DNA of 64,000 bases from positions 1 to 64,000 of the forward strand of contig NZ_BAAACY010000106.1 in the NCBI RefSeq assembly GCF_039521925.1. The letters are read 5' to 3'. This document shows, in pieces, positions 8,455 to 17,125 of this stretch. The DNA comes from Virgibacillus salarius (GTDB lineage: Bacteria; Bacillota; Bacilli; Bacillales; Amphibacillaceae). The notes beneath the pieces are model-generated. The model did no database searches. It saw only the letters and a list, made by a program, of their open reading frames with translations, and was not told the origin of the DNA. Made by a program: the position numbers and the translations under genes. Each line of letters starts with the position of its first letter. Position 1 is the first letter of the stretch.

Positions 8455-9019
8455 TAAGTTAAGAAAGTATAAAATCAGTGCAATGACTGCGTTAAGCCAA
8501 GTAGTTATTTTGAAATGTTTGATGTATATTGGCAATGCTCCGACTAATTGCTTCGCTTTCCGCGGGCACGGCCTCAACTAACTTTGCAAAGAAGAACACG
8601 TTGCAAAGTGGATTTTCGGCTCGCGCTAATCCCGCAGGAGTCTACGTAATTAGTCTCCGCTATGAGAAGGTGCACCAATTCTTGTCATAAGTAATAGGTT
8701 GACTTTTTTTACAATGGGTAAAGTGAAAATTGCTATCCGTGAGTATAAAAGCAGCTGTGTTACTTCATGCTAGCGTTGTAGAGCCTGATAATAGCGAAGG
8801 CCGGCCACTTCAACNNNNNNNNNNNNNNNNNNNNNNNNNNNNNNNNNNNNNNNNNNNNNNNNNNNNNNNNNNNNNNNNNNNNNNNNNNNNNNNNNNNNNN
8901 NNNNNNNNNNNNNNNNNNNNNNNNNAGCAGTAGCTATTATTCCATAATAGCTACTAGAGGAAGCGTAAATCTGAGCATTTAGTGATAAGGACGGAGCGAA
9001 TTTTGCTCCGTTTTTCTTA
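8455..9019 (+). repeat. ~565 bp interspersed repeat, copy B (with assembly gap)
   Basis: It starts TAAGTTAAGAAAG and ends TTTTTCTTA, as in copies C and D. The 111 N at 8815-8925 replace 114 bases present in C and D. In this copy the terminal stem is perfect: ACGGAGC-GAATTTT-GCTCCGT. It contains the palindromic module with arms GACTAATT/AATTAGTC and the hairpin CTTTGCAA...TTGCAAAG. Confidence 0.88.
8815..8925. other. Assembly gap (111 N)
   Basis: Runs of N interrupt repeat copy B exactly where the copies are near-identical. This is the expected place for a short-read assembly to break. By comparison with 20434-20547 and 54585-54698 the true gap is probably 114 bases. Confidence 0.95.
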
Positions 9020-9022
9020 ATT

Positions 9023-9075
9023 CTTTATCCCACATATAGCTGGCAGTAATACCCCAAATGATTGAAGCTTTACTC
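9023..9075 (+). repeat. TTTATCCCRCATATA-type repeat, short copy R3
   Basis: CTTTATCCCACATATAGCTG, GCAGTAATACCCC and ATGATTGAAGCTTTACT match the two ends of the family, with the middle missing. It directly follows repeat copy B. The remaining gene-free DNA to 9300 shows a CTTCCGCGGAAG palindrome (about 9148-9159) and nothing else I can name. Confidence 0.6.
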
Positions 9076-9307
9076 TATACAGCAATCCTGACCCTCCAGG
9101 GGATATACACTTCGCATTACGTGGGCAACATTCCAACTTCCGCGGAAGCAAAGAGGAGATTTTGATTTATTGGAGTTGATACTTGTGAATAGTATGTTTA
9201 TTTGGAATAATTAAGATAGCATTGATCTATTACTATCTACCTGCATTCTAACCTATATACTGTTGCATAGTGAAACAGAAGGTGAAATCGCCTATAGCAA
9301 AAAAAGG

Positions 9308-9337
9308 TTGACTGAATGATCATTCATATTTTATAGT
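9308..9337 (+). promoter_or_regulatory. Promoter with embedded palindromic operator, fadF cluster
   Basis: TTGACT (9308-9313), an 18-base spacer and TATAGT (9332-9337). The spacer contains the perfect palindrome TGAATGATCATTCA (9313-9326). Its half-site TGAATGA is the half-site of the Bacillus FadR (TetR family) box, though here there is no central spacer. The TetR protein encoded at 16230-16841 is the natural candidate ligand-responsive repressor. That link is inference. Confidence 0.65.
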
Positions 9338-9408
9338 AGGGATACATAAGATTTTAAATGAAGTTATTTTTCTGAAAAATGGAATCGCTATCATGGTGGT
9401 TATAAATC

Positions 9409-9446
9409 TTTCATTGTTAGTAACAATGAAAATTTCACATTATAAT
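9409..9446 (+). promoter_or_regulatory. Second palindrome and -10 element upstream of fadF
   Basis: TTTCATTGTTA (9409-9419) and TAACAATGAAA (9421-9431) form an 11 bp perfect inverted repeat around one G. TATAAT follows at 9441-9446, 32 bases before the start codon. It could be an operator over the -35 region of a second promoter or an RNA hairpin in the leader of the first. No good -35 hexamer is seen. Confidence 0.45.
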
Positions 9447-9477
9447 AGATTACTACATGATTAGGGGGAGCGAATGA

Positions 9478-11580
9478 ATGGAAACATTTCTGCTTATTAA
9501 CGCATTGGCCTTTGTAGCAATCACAATCTATGGTATTTACCTATTCGTTAAGGTTGTGGCAACTAGAGTAGCCTATATTAGGCTAGGCAGAAAATCAGAA
9601 TTTGATCGTGATTTCAAAGAAAGATTCAGAAGAATTGGAAAAATTGTGTTTGGACAATCAAAATTATTAAAGGATAAAAAATCCGGTATTATTCATGTCA
9701 TGATGTTCTATGGGTTTATTCTTGTCCAATTCGGTGCTATTGATATGTTTATAAAAGGGCTATCTCCGGACAATCACTTACCACTCGGTATATTCTATCC
9801 AGGGTTTGTATTCTTCCAAGAGTTAGTTACATTAATGATTCTTGTCGCAGTAGCATGGGCATTTTATCGCCGTTATATGGAAAAGCTTGTCCGACTGAAG
9901 CGAGGGTTTAAAGCGGGACTAGTGCTAATATTTATTGGGACTTTAATGATTTCCGTGTTATTTGGAAATGGAATGGCACTTCTATGGCATGGACATGATC
10001 CGACTTGGACTGAGCCAATTGCTAGTTCCATAGCATTAGTATTTGGATGGATTACACCGACGGTAGCAATGGTACTATTTTATATAGCATGGTGGGTGCA
10101 TACAATTACAATTCTAACTTTCTTAGTTTATGTACCACAATCTAAACATGCTCACTTATTGGCTGCGCCTGTAAATGTGTTTTTAAGTAAGCGTGTACCA
10201 GGCAAGCTAAAAAAACTTGATTTTGATATGGATGAAGAAGCAGACGAAGAAGAGATTTCTTTCGGCGTAGGCAAGGTAGAAGATTTTGAGCAGCATCAAA
10301 TGATAGACTTCTACGCATGTGTCGAGTGTGGTAGATGTACAGATGTATGCCCTGCAGCTGGTTCAGGAAAAATGCTGTCACCAATGGACATAATGATTAA
10401 AGTACGTGATCATTTGACGGAGAAGGGCGCAGCTATTACTGGTAAATCACCATGGGTTCCTGCATATGCTTTTTCAAATACTCAAGGAAACAGTGCAAGT
10501 GCAGATAATGAAGCAGCAGCAACGGTTCAAAGCGCAAGTCTTATCGGAGACGTTATTACAGAAGAAGAATTATCAGGGTGTACGACATGTCGAAATTGTG
10601 AGGATGCGTGTCCGGTAAATAATGAACATGTAGGAACTATTATTGATATGCGCCGCTATCTTGTTATGACGGAAGGGAAAATGGATCAGGACGTCCAACG
10701 TGCGGTGATGAATATTGAAAGGCAAGGAAACCCTTGGGGACTGTCTAAAAAAGATCGAATCAAGTGGCGAGAGCAGGATGAAGCAGTATATATCCCTACA
10801 GTAAAAGAGTTGAAGAAAGAAGATAAGGAATTTGAATATTTATTTTGGGTAAGCTCAATGGGGGCTTATGATAGCAGAAGTCAAAAAATTGCTATTGCAT
10901 TTGCTAAATTAATGAATCAAGCAGGTATAAGCTTTGCAATTTTAGGCAATAAAGAGGCCAATTCAGGAGACACAGCTCGGAGAATAGGAAATGAGTTTTT
11001 ATTCCAGGAAATTGCTGAGAAGAACATTAAAGAATTCACAAAAAATAATGTTCAGAAAATCGTTACCATTGATCCACATGCTTATAATATTTTTAAAAAT
11101 GAATACCCTGATTTTGGATTTGAAGCTGAAGTATACCATCATACGCAATTACTATATGATTTAGTTCTAAATGGAAAGCTTGAACCACAACGTGAAATAA
11201 ATCAGCGTCTAACTTATCATGATTCATGCTATTTAGGAAGATATAACGGAGTGTATGATCCTCCTAGAGAAATACTTCGTTCCATTCCAGGATTAGAATT
11301 AGTAGAGATGAATCGCAGCAAGGAGAATGGTATGTGCTGTGGTGCTGGCGGGGGACTTATGTGGTCAGAGGAGACAACCGGTAACCGAATTAATGTAGCA
11401 CGTACGGAGCAAGCGATGGCAGTACAGCCAAACATGATATCTAGTGCATGTCCATACTGTTTAACAATGATAAGTGATGGTACAAAAGCAAAAGAAGTAG
11501 AAGAGGATATTAGCACGATGGACGTAGCAGAAATACTTGCGTTATCTGTGTTTAGAGAAGAAGAGGTAAAGAGTGCTTAA
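9478..11580 (+). CDS. fadF: ETF:menaquinone oxidoreductase-like Fe-S membrane protein (FadF type)
   Basis: Likely passes electrons from acyl-CoA dehydrogenases, through electron transfer flavoprotein, to membrane menaquinone. The 700-residue protein has several N-terminal membrane helices resembling NarI/HdrE (to about residue 225). Two 4Fe-4S clusters follow, CVECGRCTDVCP (about 281) and CTTCRNCEDACP (about 369). The C-terminal half carries HdrD-like cysteine-rich domains including HDSCYLGRYN and MCCGAGGG. It heads the beta-oxidation cluster and matches B. subtilis YwjF/FadF, which also lies near acdA and rpoE. RBS GGGGGAG precedes the ATG. Electron acceptor assignment is from family knowledge. 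Confidence 0.87.
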   Translation: METFLLINALAFVAITIYGIYLFVKVVATRVAYIRLGRKSEFDRDFKERFRRIGKIVFGQSKLLKDKKSGIIHVMMFYGFILVQFGAIDMFIKGLSPDNHLPLGIFYPGFVFFQELVTLMILVAVAWAFYRRYMEKLVRLKRGFKAGLVLIFIGTLMISVLFGNGMALLWHGHDPTWTEPIASSIALVFGWITPTVAMVLFYIAWWVHTITILTFLVYVPQSKHAHLLAAPVNVFLSKRVPGKLKKLDFDMDEEADEEEISFGVGKVEDFEQHQMIDFYACVECGRCTDVCPAAGSGKMLSPMDIMIKVRDHLTEKGAAITGKSPWVPAYAFSNTQGNSASADNEAAATVQSASLIGDVITEEELSGCTTCRNCEDACPVNNEHVGTIIDMRRYLVMTEGKMDQDVQRAVMNIERQGNPWGLSKKDRIKWREQDEAVYIPTVKELKKEDKEFEYLFWVSSMGAYDSRSQKIAIAFAKLMNQAGISFAILGNKEANSGDTARRIGNEFLFQEIAEKNIKEFTKNNVQKIVTIDPHAYNIFKNEYPDFGFEAEVYHHTQLLYDLVLNGKLEPQREINQRLTYHDSCYLGRYNGVYDPPREILRSIPGLELVEMNRSKENGMCCGAGGGLMWSEETTGNRINVARTEQAMAVQPNMISSACPYCLTMISDGTKAKEVEEDISTMDVAEILALSVFREEEVKSA

Positions 11581-11737
11581 GCAGCTAGTTATATATTACG
11601 TTTATTATATTTATGGAAAAGCAACGGTTTACTCAGAGAAATGTGAGGGGGAGCCATCCTCCTCTATTTTCCAATAAATGAAAAGCAACGTCGCGTCTTG
11701 GTTGGAGGTTATGCCAAGCTTTTTATTAGAAGATTGT

Positions 11738-11753
11738 TTGAGCGAGCGTTCAA
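11738..11753 (+). promoter_or_regulatory. Candidate TetR operator before the thiolase gene
   Basis: TTGAGCGAGCGTTCAA is a near-perfect palindrome (one mismatch per arm) of the GAnCGnnCGnTC form seen for TetR regulators of acyl-CoA metabolism. It sits 42 bases upstream of the thiolase start. Just before it, CTTGG...CCAAG followed by CTTTTTATT may be a weak terminator of fadF. Confidence 0.55.
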
Positions 11754-11795
11754 TCATAAAGAAAGCGTAATCAAAAAAAGAAGGGATGTTTTAAG

Positions 11796-12980
11796 ATGAG
11801 AAAATCAGTAATTATCGCAGGTGCAAGAACGCCTTTTGGTAAATTTGGAGGTGCGTTAAAGCCATTAACGGCATCGCAACTTGGCGGTAAGGCAATTGGA
11901 GAAGCATTAAAACGTGCGGATATGAATGGCGCAGATATTCATGAAGTGATTATGGGAAATGTTTTGCAAGGTGGACAAGGACAAATACCATCTCGTCAAG
12001 CAGCAAGAGAAGCAGGTATTCCATGGGAGGTAAAAACAGAAACCATTAATAAAGTATGTGCTTCTGGATTACGTAGTGTAACACTAGCTGATCAATTAAT
12101 TCGGCTAGGTGATGAAGAAGTAATTGTAGCTGGAGGAATGGAGAGTATGAGCAATGCCCCGTATATTCTTCCTGATGCTCGGTGGGGTAATCGCATGGGT
12201 GATAAGAAAGTAATCGATATGATGGTCCACGATGGCTTAACCTGTTCCTTTAAGGGTGTTCATATGGGTGTTTATGGAAACTCAACAGCTCAAGAGTACG
12301 AATTGACTAGAGAAGAGCAGGATGAATGGGCGTACCAAAGTCATCAACGTGCAGTTAAAGCGATAGAGGAAGGGAAATTTGCTAAAGAAATCATTCCAGT
12401 AGAAATCCCTCAGCGTAAAGGGGATGCAGTTATCGTTGATACGGACGAAGCCCCTCGGAAAGATACAAGTCTAGAAAAATTAAGTACGTTAAGACCTGCC
12501 TTTGACACGGATGGAACGATTACAGCTGGGAATGCTCCTGGTGTTAACGATGGTGCTTGTGCCTTTGTGGTAATGTCAGATGAAAAAGCTGAGGAACTGG
12601 AAAAAACACCACTTGCAATCATCCAAGGGCATACAGAAATAGCTGTTCCTGCGAAAGATTTTCCGAAAACACCAGGGCTTGTTATTAATAAGCTGCTAGA
12701 GAAGACAGGGTATAAAAAGGATGATATTGATTTATTTGAAATCAATGAGGCTTTTGCGGCAGTTTCGTTAGCAAGTGGAAAGATAGCAGGAATTGATAAG
12801 GAGAAGGTAAATGCGAACGGAGGAGCGGTCGCTTTAGGACATCCAATTGGAGCGAGCGGAGCGAGAATTATCTTAACGTTAATATACGAATTAAGACGCA
12901 GAGGCGGTGGTTTAGGTATTGCTGCTATTTGTAGTGGCGGTGGCCAAGGGGATGCAATATTGATTGAGGTACCGAAGTAA
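11796..12980 (+). CDS. Acetyl-CoA acetyltransferase / 3-ketoacyl-CoA thiolase
   Basis: Condenses or cleaves acetyl-CoA units, the last step of beta-oxidation. This 394-residue type II thiolase has the acyl-accepting Cys88 in INKVCASGLRS, the EINEAFAAVS block, GGAVALGHPIGASG with the catalytic His, and the second active-site Cys in CSGGGQG. Closest in B. subtilis to MmgA and other AtoB-type thiolases. It precedes a 3-hydroxyacyl-CoA dehydrogenase and two acyl-CoA dehydrogenases in the same direction, which supports a catabolic role. Biosynthetic and degradative thiolases cannot be separated by sequence alone, so no symbol is given. Confidence 0.9.
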   Translation: MRKSVIIAGARTPFGKFGGALKPLTASQLGGKAIGEALKRADMNGADIHEVIMGNVLQGGQGQIPSRQAAREAGIPWEVKTETINKVCASGLRSVTLADQLIRLGDEEVIVAGGMESMSNAPYILPDARWGNRMGDKKVIDMMVHDGLTCSFKGVHMGVYGNSTAQEYELTREEQDEWAYQSHQRAVKAIEEGKFAKEIIPVEIPQRKGDAVIVDTDEAPRKDTSLEKLSTLRPAFDTDGTITAGNAPGVNDGACAFVVMSDEKAEELEKTPLAIIQGHTEIAVPAKDFPKTPGLVINKLLEKTGYKKDDIDLFEINEAFAAVSLASGKIAGIDKEKVNANGGAVALGHPIGASGARIILTLIYELRRRGGGLGIAAICSGGGQGDAILIEVPK

Positions 12981-13024
12981 TAGCAATAAACGTATATACA
13001 AAGGGATTCTAAAGGAGGTAAAAC

Positions 13025-13876
13025 ATGGAAATTAAACGAGTTATGGTAGTTGGCGCAGGACAAATGGGAGCAGGTATTGCACAGGTGTGTGCACAATCAG
13101 GTCTCAAAGTACAATTGAATGATAACAATGCTGTTGCATTGGAAAGAGGGATGCAGACGATTCAGAAGCTATTGGATCGGTCTGTGCTAAAAAAAAGGAT
13201 AACAGAGCAAGAAAAATTGGAAACGCTACAACGCTTATCTGTATCAGAAACGCTACAGGATGCTTCCAAAGCTAATTTAATTATTGAAGCGGTTATTGAG
13301 AATATGGAGGTAAAGACAAACATTTTTCGCCAATTAGACGTCATCGCTCCCGTCGATGCGATTCTTGCGTCTAACACCTCATCCTTACCAATAACCGAAA
13401 TAGCTGCAGTAACAGACAGACCGGAGCAGGTTATCGGTATGCATTTTATGAATCCTGTTCCGGTAATGAAGCTCGTTGAAATTATTCGCGGCTTACAAAC
13501 AAGTGATCAAACCTACCAAATCATTGAAGATATGGCGAAGAAATTAAGTAAAACACCAATTGCGGTCAATGATTTTCCGGGTTTTGTTTCCAACCGAATC
13601 TTGATGCCGATGATTAACGAAGCCATTTATACATTATATGAAGGTATAGCCTCCGTAGAGGATATTGATACATCTATGAAACTAGGAATGAATCATCCGA
13701 TGGGGCCACTTACACTTGCAGATTTTATTGGCTTAGATACATGTCTATATATTATGGAAGTTCTTCATGAAGGCTTTGCGGATAGTAAGTATCGCCCTTG
13801 TCCGTTACTTAGACAATATGTCAAAGCTGGTTGGCTTGGGAAAAAGTCAGGAAAAGGTTTTTATGTGTATAACTGA
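13025..13876 (+). CDS. 3-hydroxyacyl-CoA (3-hydroxybutyryl-CoA) dehydrogenase
   Basis: Oxidises L-3-hydroxyacyl-CoA to 3-ketoacyl-CoA with NAD. The 283-residue protein starts with a Rossmann motif VMVVGAGQMGAGIAQ (residues 6-20), has the catalytic HFMNPVPVMKLVE (His about 139), FPGFVSNRILMPMINEA, and the C-terminal 3HCDH domain ending KKSGKGFYVYN. Stand-alone enzymes of this size are MmgB/Hbd type, without a fused enoyl-CoA hydratase. No enoyl-CoA hydratase gene is present in this cluster, so that step must come from elsewhere. RBS AAAGGAGG precedes the ATG. It is 44 bases after the thiolase gene. Confidence 0.92.
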   Translation: MEIKRVMVVGAGQMGAGIAQVCAQSGLKVQLNDNNAVALERGMQTIQKLLDRSVLKKRITEQEKLETLQRLSVSETLQDASKANLIIEAVIENMEVKTNIFRQLDVIAPVDAILASNTSSLPITEIAAVTDRPEQVIGMHFMNPVPVMKLVEIIRGLQTSDQTYQIIEDMAKKLSKTPIAVNDFPGFVSNRILMPMINEAIYTLYEGIASVEDIDTSMKLGMNHPMGPLTLADFIGLDTCLYIMEVLHEGFADSKYRPCPLLRQYVKAGWLGKKSGKGFYVYN

Positions 13877-13908
13877 TTCAACATGAATCGACAAAAGGGG
13901 GAATACTA

Positions 13909-15042
13909 ATGGTACAGGTAACCGAAGAGCAAAAAATGCTACGTAAAATGGTAAAAGATTTCGCAGAAACAGAAATCGTTCAAGAAATCCCACGGATGGA
14001 AGCAGAAGATAGATTTCCACGAGAAGTCTTAAAGAAGATGGGGGATTTAGGGTTAATGGGTATCCCAATCCCAGAAGAATATGGCGGAGCTGGAATGGAT
14101 TACACATCCTATATTCAAACCATTCACGAAATTTCAAAAGTTAGTGCAACCATTGGTGTTATACTATCTGTCCACACTTCTGTGGGAACAAATCCAATTC
14201 TTTATTTTGGGACTGATAAACAAAAACAGTACTACTTACCAAAATTAGCATCTGGTCAATATATTGGTGCTTTTGCATTAACGGAGTCTGGTGCTGGTTC
14301 AGATGCAAGTGGTTTAAGGACAAGGGCAGTAAGACATGGAGACAAGTATATATTGAACGGATCAAAAATTTTTATCACAAATGGTGGAGAAGCAAATACA
14401 TATATCACTTTTGCTCGTACTGGCGATGGAAAGAAGGATATAAGCGCTTTTATCGTTGAGAAAGACACGCCTGGATTAAGCATTGGGAAAAGAGAAAAAA
14501 AGATGGGATTACATGGATCTAATACCGTTTCTTTAACATTTGATCAATGCGAAATACCACAAGAGCAGCTGCTAGGAAAAGAAGGTGAAGGATTTAACAT
14601 AGCCATGCATAATTTAAATATTGGAAGAATTGGAATCGCAGCTCAAGCTTTAGGTATAGGTGAAGCAGCTGTGCAATATGCAACAAATTATGCAAAGGAA
14701 CGAAAACAATTTGGTGTGTCTATTGCAGATAATCAAGGAATCTCCTTTAAATTAGCTGATATGGCAACTCGATCAGAAGCTGCAAGGTTACTTGTTTATC
14801 AAGCTGCTTCTCTTGTTGAACAGGGGAACGACTGTGGGAAGGAAGTTTCCATGGCAAAACTATATGCATCGAAGGCTGCTGTTCAAAATGCCATTGAGGC
14901 AGTGCAAATATATGGTGGTTATGGTTATACCGAGGATTATCCTGTGGAAAGGTTATTTAGAGACGCCAAGATTACCGAGATTTATGAAGGTACTAGTGAA
15001 ATACAGCATATCGTAATTGCCAAACATCTACTTAATAACTAA
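13909..15042 (+). CDS. Acyl-CoA dehydrogenase (MmgC/short-chain type)
   Basis: FAD enzyme that makes the trans-2-enoyl-CoA double bond; electrons go to ETF and then presumably to FadF. The 377-residue protein shows the FAD-site block ALTESGAGSDASGL (about 124) and FITNGGEANTYITFART. The C-terminal DAKITEIYEGTSEIQ carries the usual catalytic glutamate (E of YEGT). It sits 12 bases before a paralogue of similar length, implying a tandem duplication followed by divergence, possibly for different chain lengths or branched substrates. Substrate range cannot be read from sequence. Confidence 0.92.
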   Translation: MVQVTEEQKMLRKMVKDFAETEIVQEIPRMEAEDRFPREVLKKMGDLGLMGIPIPEEYGGAGMDYTSYIQTIHEISKVSATIGVILSVHTSVGTNPILYFGTDKQKQYYLPKLASGQYIGAFALTESGAGSDASGLRTRAVRHGDKYILNGSKIFITNGGEANTYITFARTGDGKKDISAFIVEKDTPGLSIGKREKKMGLHGSNTVSLTFDQCEIPQEQLLGKEGEGFNIAMHNLNIGRIGIAAQALGIGEAAVQYATNYAKERKQFGVSIADNQGISFKLADMATRSEAARLLVYQAASLVEQGNDCGKEVSMAKLYASKAAVQNAIEAVQIYGGYGYTEDYPVERLFRDAKITEIYEGTSEIQHIVIAKHLLNN

Positions 15043-15054
15043 GGGGGGACAGTA

Positions 15055-16200
15055 ATGAACTTTCAACTGTCAGATGAACAGCAAATGCTGCGAAAAATGG
15101 TTGCAGAATTTGCCAAAAAAGAGGTTGAACCAACCGCAGCTGAACGTGACGAAGAAGAACGGTTTGATAGAGAAATCTTTCATAAACTGGCTGAACTAGG
15201 ATTAACGGGGATACCTTGGCCAGAAGCATATGGAGGAATAGGCGCAGATTACATGAGTTATGTCATTACTGTAGAGGAGCTTTCCCGTGTTTGTGCTTCG
15301 ACAGGAGTTACGCTATCTGCGCATGTATCATTGGCGAGCTGGCCAATCTACAAATATGGAAATGAAGAACAGAAAAAGAATTTCCTTACACGGCTAGCTA
15401 CAGGTGAAGCGCTTGGAGCGTACGCACTGTCTGAGCCAGGGGCTGGTAGTGATGTTGTCTCCATGAAAACCACGGCAAAGGAAGAAGCGGATCATTTTGT
15501 TTTAAATGGAAACAAGGTGTGGATTACTAATGGTGGTGTAGCAGATATTTATATCGTATTTGCAAAAACAGATGCAGATAAGCAACATAAAGGAATTAGC
15601 GCATTCATTGTAGAAAAAGGTACAAAAGGCTTTACATTTGGTAAAAAAGAAAAGAAGTTAGGTATACGTTCCTCACCTACAACAGAACTCGTATTTGAAA
15701 ATTGTCGAGTTCCTAAAGAGAATCTGTTAGGTAGTGAAGGTGAAGGGTTCAAAATTGCAATGTCAACGCTAGATGGAGGACGCAATGGAATAGCTGCACA
15801 AGCGCTAGGTATTGCCCAAGGAGCATTAGATGCTGCTGCCGCTTATGCAAAAGAAAGAGAACAATTTGGCAAGCCTATCGCTCATAATCAGGGTATTTCT
15901 TTTAAACTTGCAGATATGGCAACGGAGATAGAAGCGGCAAGACTTTTAACTTATCAAGCTGCCTGGCTAGAGTCGGAGGGGCAGCCTTATGGAAAAGCTT
16001 CGGCCATGTCAAAGCTGTTTGCAGGGGATGCAGCGATGCGGATCTCGGTTGAAGCGGTTCAGATATTTGGTGGTTATGGCTATACGAAAGATTATCCAGT
16101 TGAACGGTTTATGCGTGATGCCAAGATTACACAAATATATGAAGGTACCAATGAAATACAACGCTTAGTAATAGGAAGAATGATAACTTCCGGAAAGTAG
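15055..16200 (+). CDS. acdA: Acyl-CoA dehydrogenase (AcdA-like)
   Basis: Second acyl-CoA dehydrogenase of the cluster, 381 residues. It has ALSEPGAGSDVVSMK (about 124), VWITNGGVADIYIVFAKT, and the catalytic-glutamate block DAKITQIYEGTNEIQ near the C-terminus. It differs from its neighbour throughout but shares domain order: N-terminal helices, beta domain, C-terminal helices. In B. subtilis acdA lies between ywjF (fadF) and rpoE, which is the relative position here. The symbol rests on that context. RBS AAGGGGGGA; start overlap is not seen (12-base gap). Confidence 0.87.
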   Translation: MNFQLSDEQQMLRKMVAEFAKKEVEPTAAERDEEERFDREIFHKLAELGLTGIPWPEAYGGIGADYMSYVITVEELSRVCASTGVTLSAHVSLASWPIYKYGNEEQKKNFLTRLATGEALGAYALSEPGAGSDVVSMKTTAKEEADHFVLNGNKVWITNGGVADIYIVFAKTDADKQHKGISAFIVEKGTKGFTFGKKEKKLGIRSSPTTELVFENCRVPKENLLGSEGEGFKIAMSTLDGGRNGIAAQALGIAQGALDAAAAYAKEREQFGKPIAHNQGISFKLADMATEIEAARLLTYQAAWLESEGQPYGKASAMSKLFAGDAAMRISVEAVQIFGGYGYTKDYPVERFMRDAKITQIYEGTNEIQRLVIGRMITSGK

Positions 16201-16229
16201 ATCGGTAGAAGTAGGAGGTGAAGAAGAAT

Positions 16230-16841
16230 ATGGATCCCATTCTTTCTTCCATAAAAGATCAAGAGTTAGTAGAAAAGCGCAGAAATCAAATGATTAAAGG
16301 TGCAATGACGCTTTTTAAAGAAAAAGGATTTCATCGTACGACGACCAGAGAAATAGCTAAGGCATCAGGCTTCAGCATTGGAACCTTATATGAATATATT
16401 AGGACGAAGGAAGATGTGCTATTTCTTGTATGTGATTCTATTTATCAGCAGGTGTCTGAACGTTTAGAAGCGCAGATTGATTTGAATAATTCGTCTGTGG
16501 ATCATTTTAAAAATGCAATTCGTTCATATTTCCGATTAATGGATGAAATGCAAGAAGAAGTACTTATTATGTATCAGGAAGTGAAATCTTTAGAAAAAGA
16601 GATAAAAGAATATGTATTGCAAAAGGAAAGAGACATGGTATCTATGCTTGAGCGTGTCATCTCTACTTGTTTTCCCGGTTCAATTTCTCAGCGAGATCGA
16701 GAATTGCTAGCAAATAATATTTTTATACAAGGACAAATGTGGGGGTTTAGAAGATGGATGCTACAAAAACAATTTACGCTTGAAGAGTACATGGATAGAC
16801 AGATCCATTTTTTGATGAGCAGTATAACTGCTTCGGAATAA
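16230..16841 (+). CDS. TetR/AcrR family regulator, probable regulator of the beta-oxidation cluster
   Basis: A 203-residue one-component regulator. The N-terminal helix-turn-helix spans TTREIAKASGFSIGTLYEYI (about 35-55); the rest is an alpha-helical ligand domain ending with an aromatic-rich segment QMWGFRRWMLQKQ. It is the last gene of the cluster, 29 bases after acdA, so autoregulation with the cluster is likely. The start at ATG 16230 is chosen because AGGAGGTG lies 9 bases upstream; a GTG at 16218 would overlap that site. Acyl-CoA-responsive TetR proteins such as FadR bind the kind of palindromes seen at 9313 and 11738. Confidence 0.85.
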   Translation: MDPILSSIKDQELVEKRRNQMIKGAMTLFKEKGFHRTTTREIAKASGFSIGTLYEYIRTKEDVLFLVCDSIYQQVSERLEAQIDLNNSSVDHFKNAIRSYFRLMDEMQEEVLIMYQEVKSLEKEIKEYVLQKERDMVSMLERVISTCFPGSISQRDRELLANNIFIQGQMWGFRRWMLQKQFTLEEYMDRQIHFLMSSITASE

Positions 16842-17125
16842 ATCCATCACCGATTACTTCTTAAATTCAATATATCAAGATTTACAAAAAAGTACTACTG
16901 CATATGTATGCTATTTTTAGACTTCTAAATATTAAAAAATAGTGAAACCGTAAAAAGCTTCATATTTTTTCTGCTTAATTGCTAGCATAAACCCTGTATA
17001 TTTGTTTATAATGTATGGTATGGTTAAAGGTAGTAGGAAGACTACTAGAAATACTTATTCAATAAACAAATAGTTAAATTAGGCAAAATAAGCCATCAAT
17101 ATACAAGTAAAGGGAGTGCGTTACC

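Noticed and set aside
8369..8581. Open frame across the IS200 right end and repeat B, resembling the frame at 54157-54351
   Set aside because: The shared part lies in the repeat; copy C has indels that break it and there is no ribosome-binding site. Treated as repeat sequence.
12410..13096. 228-codon minus-strand frame over the thiolase gene
   Set aside because: It is antisense to a well-supported conserved enzyme gene and has a composition typical of a shadow frame.
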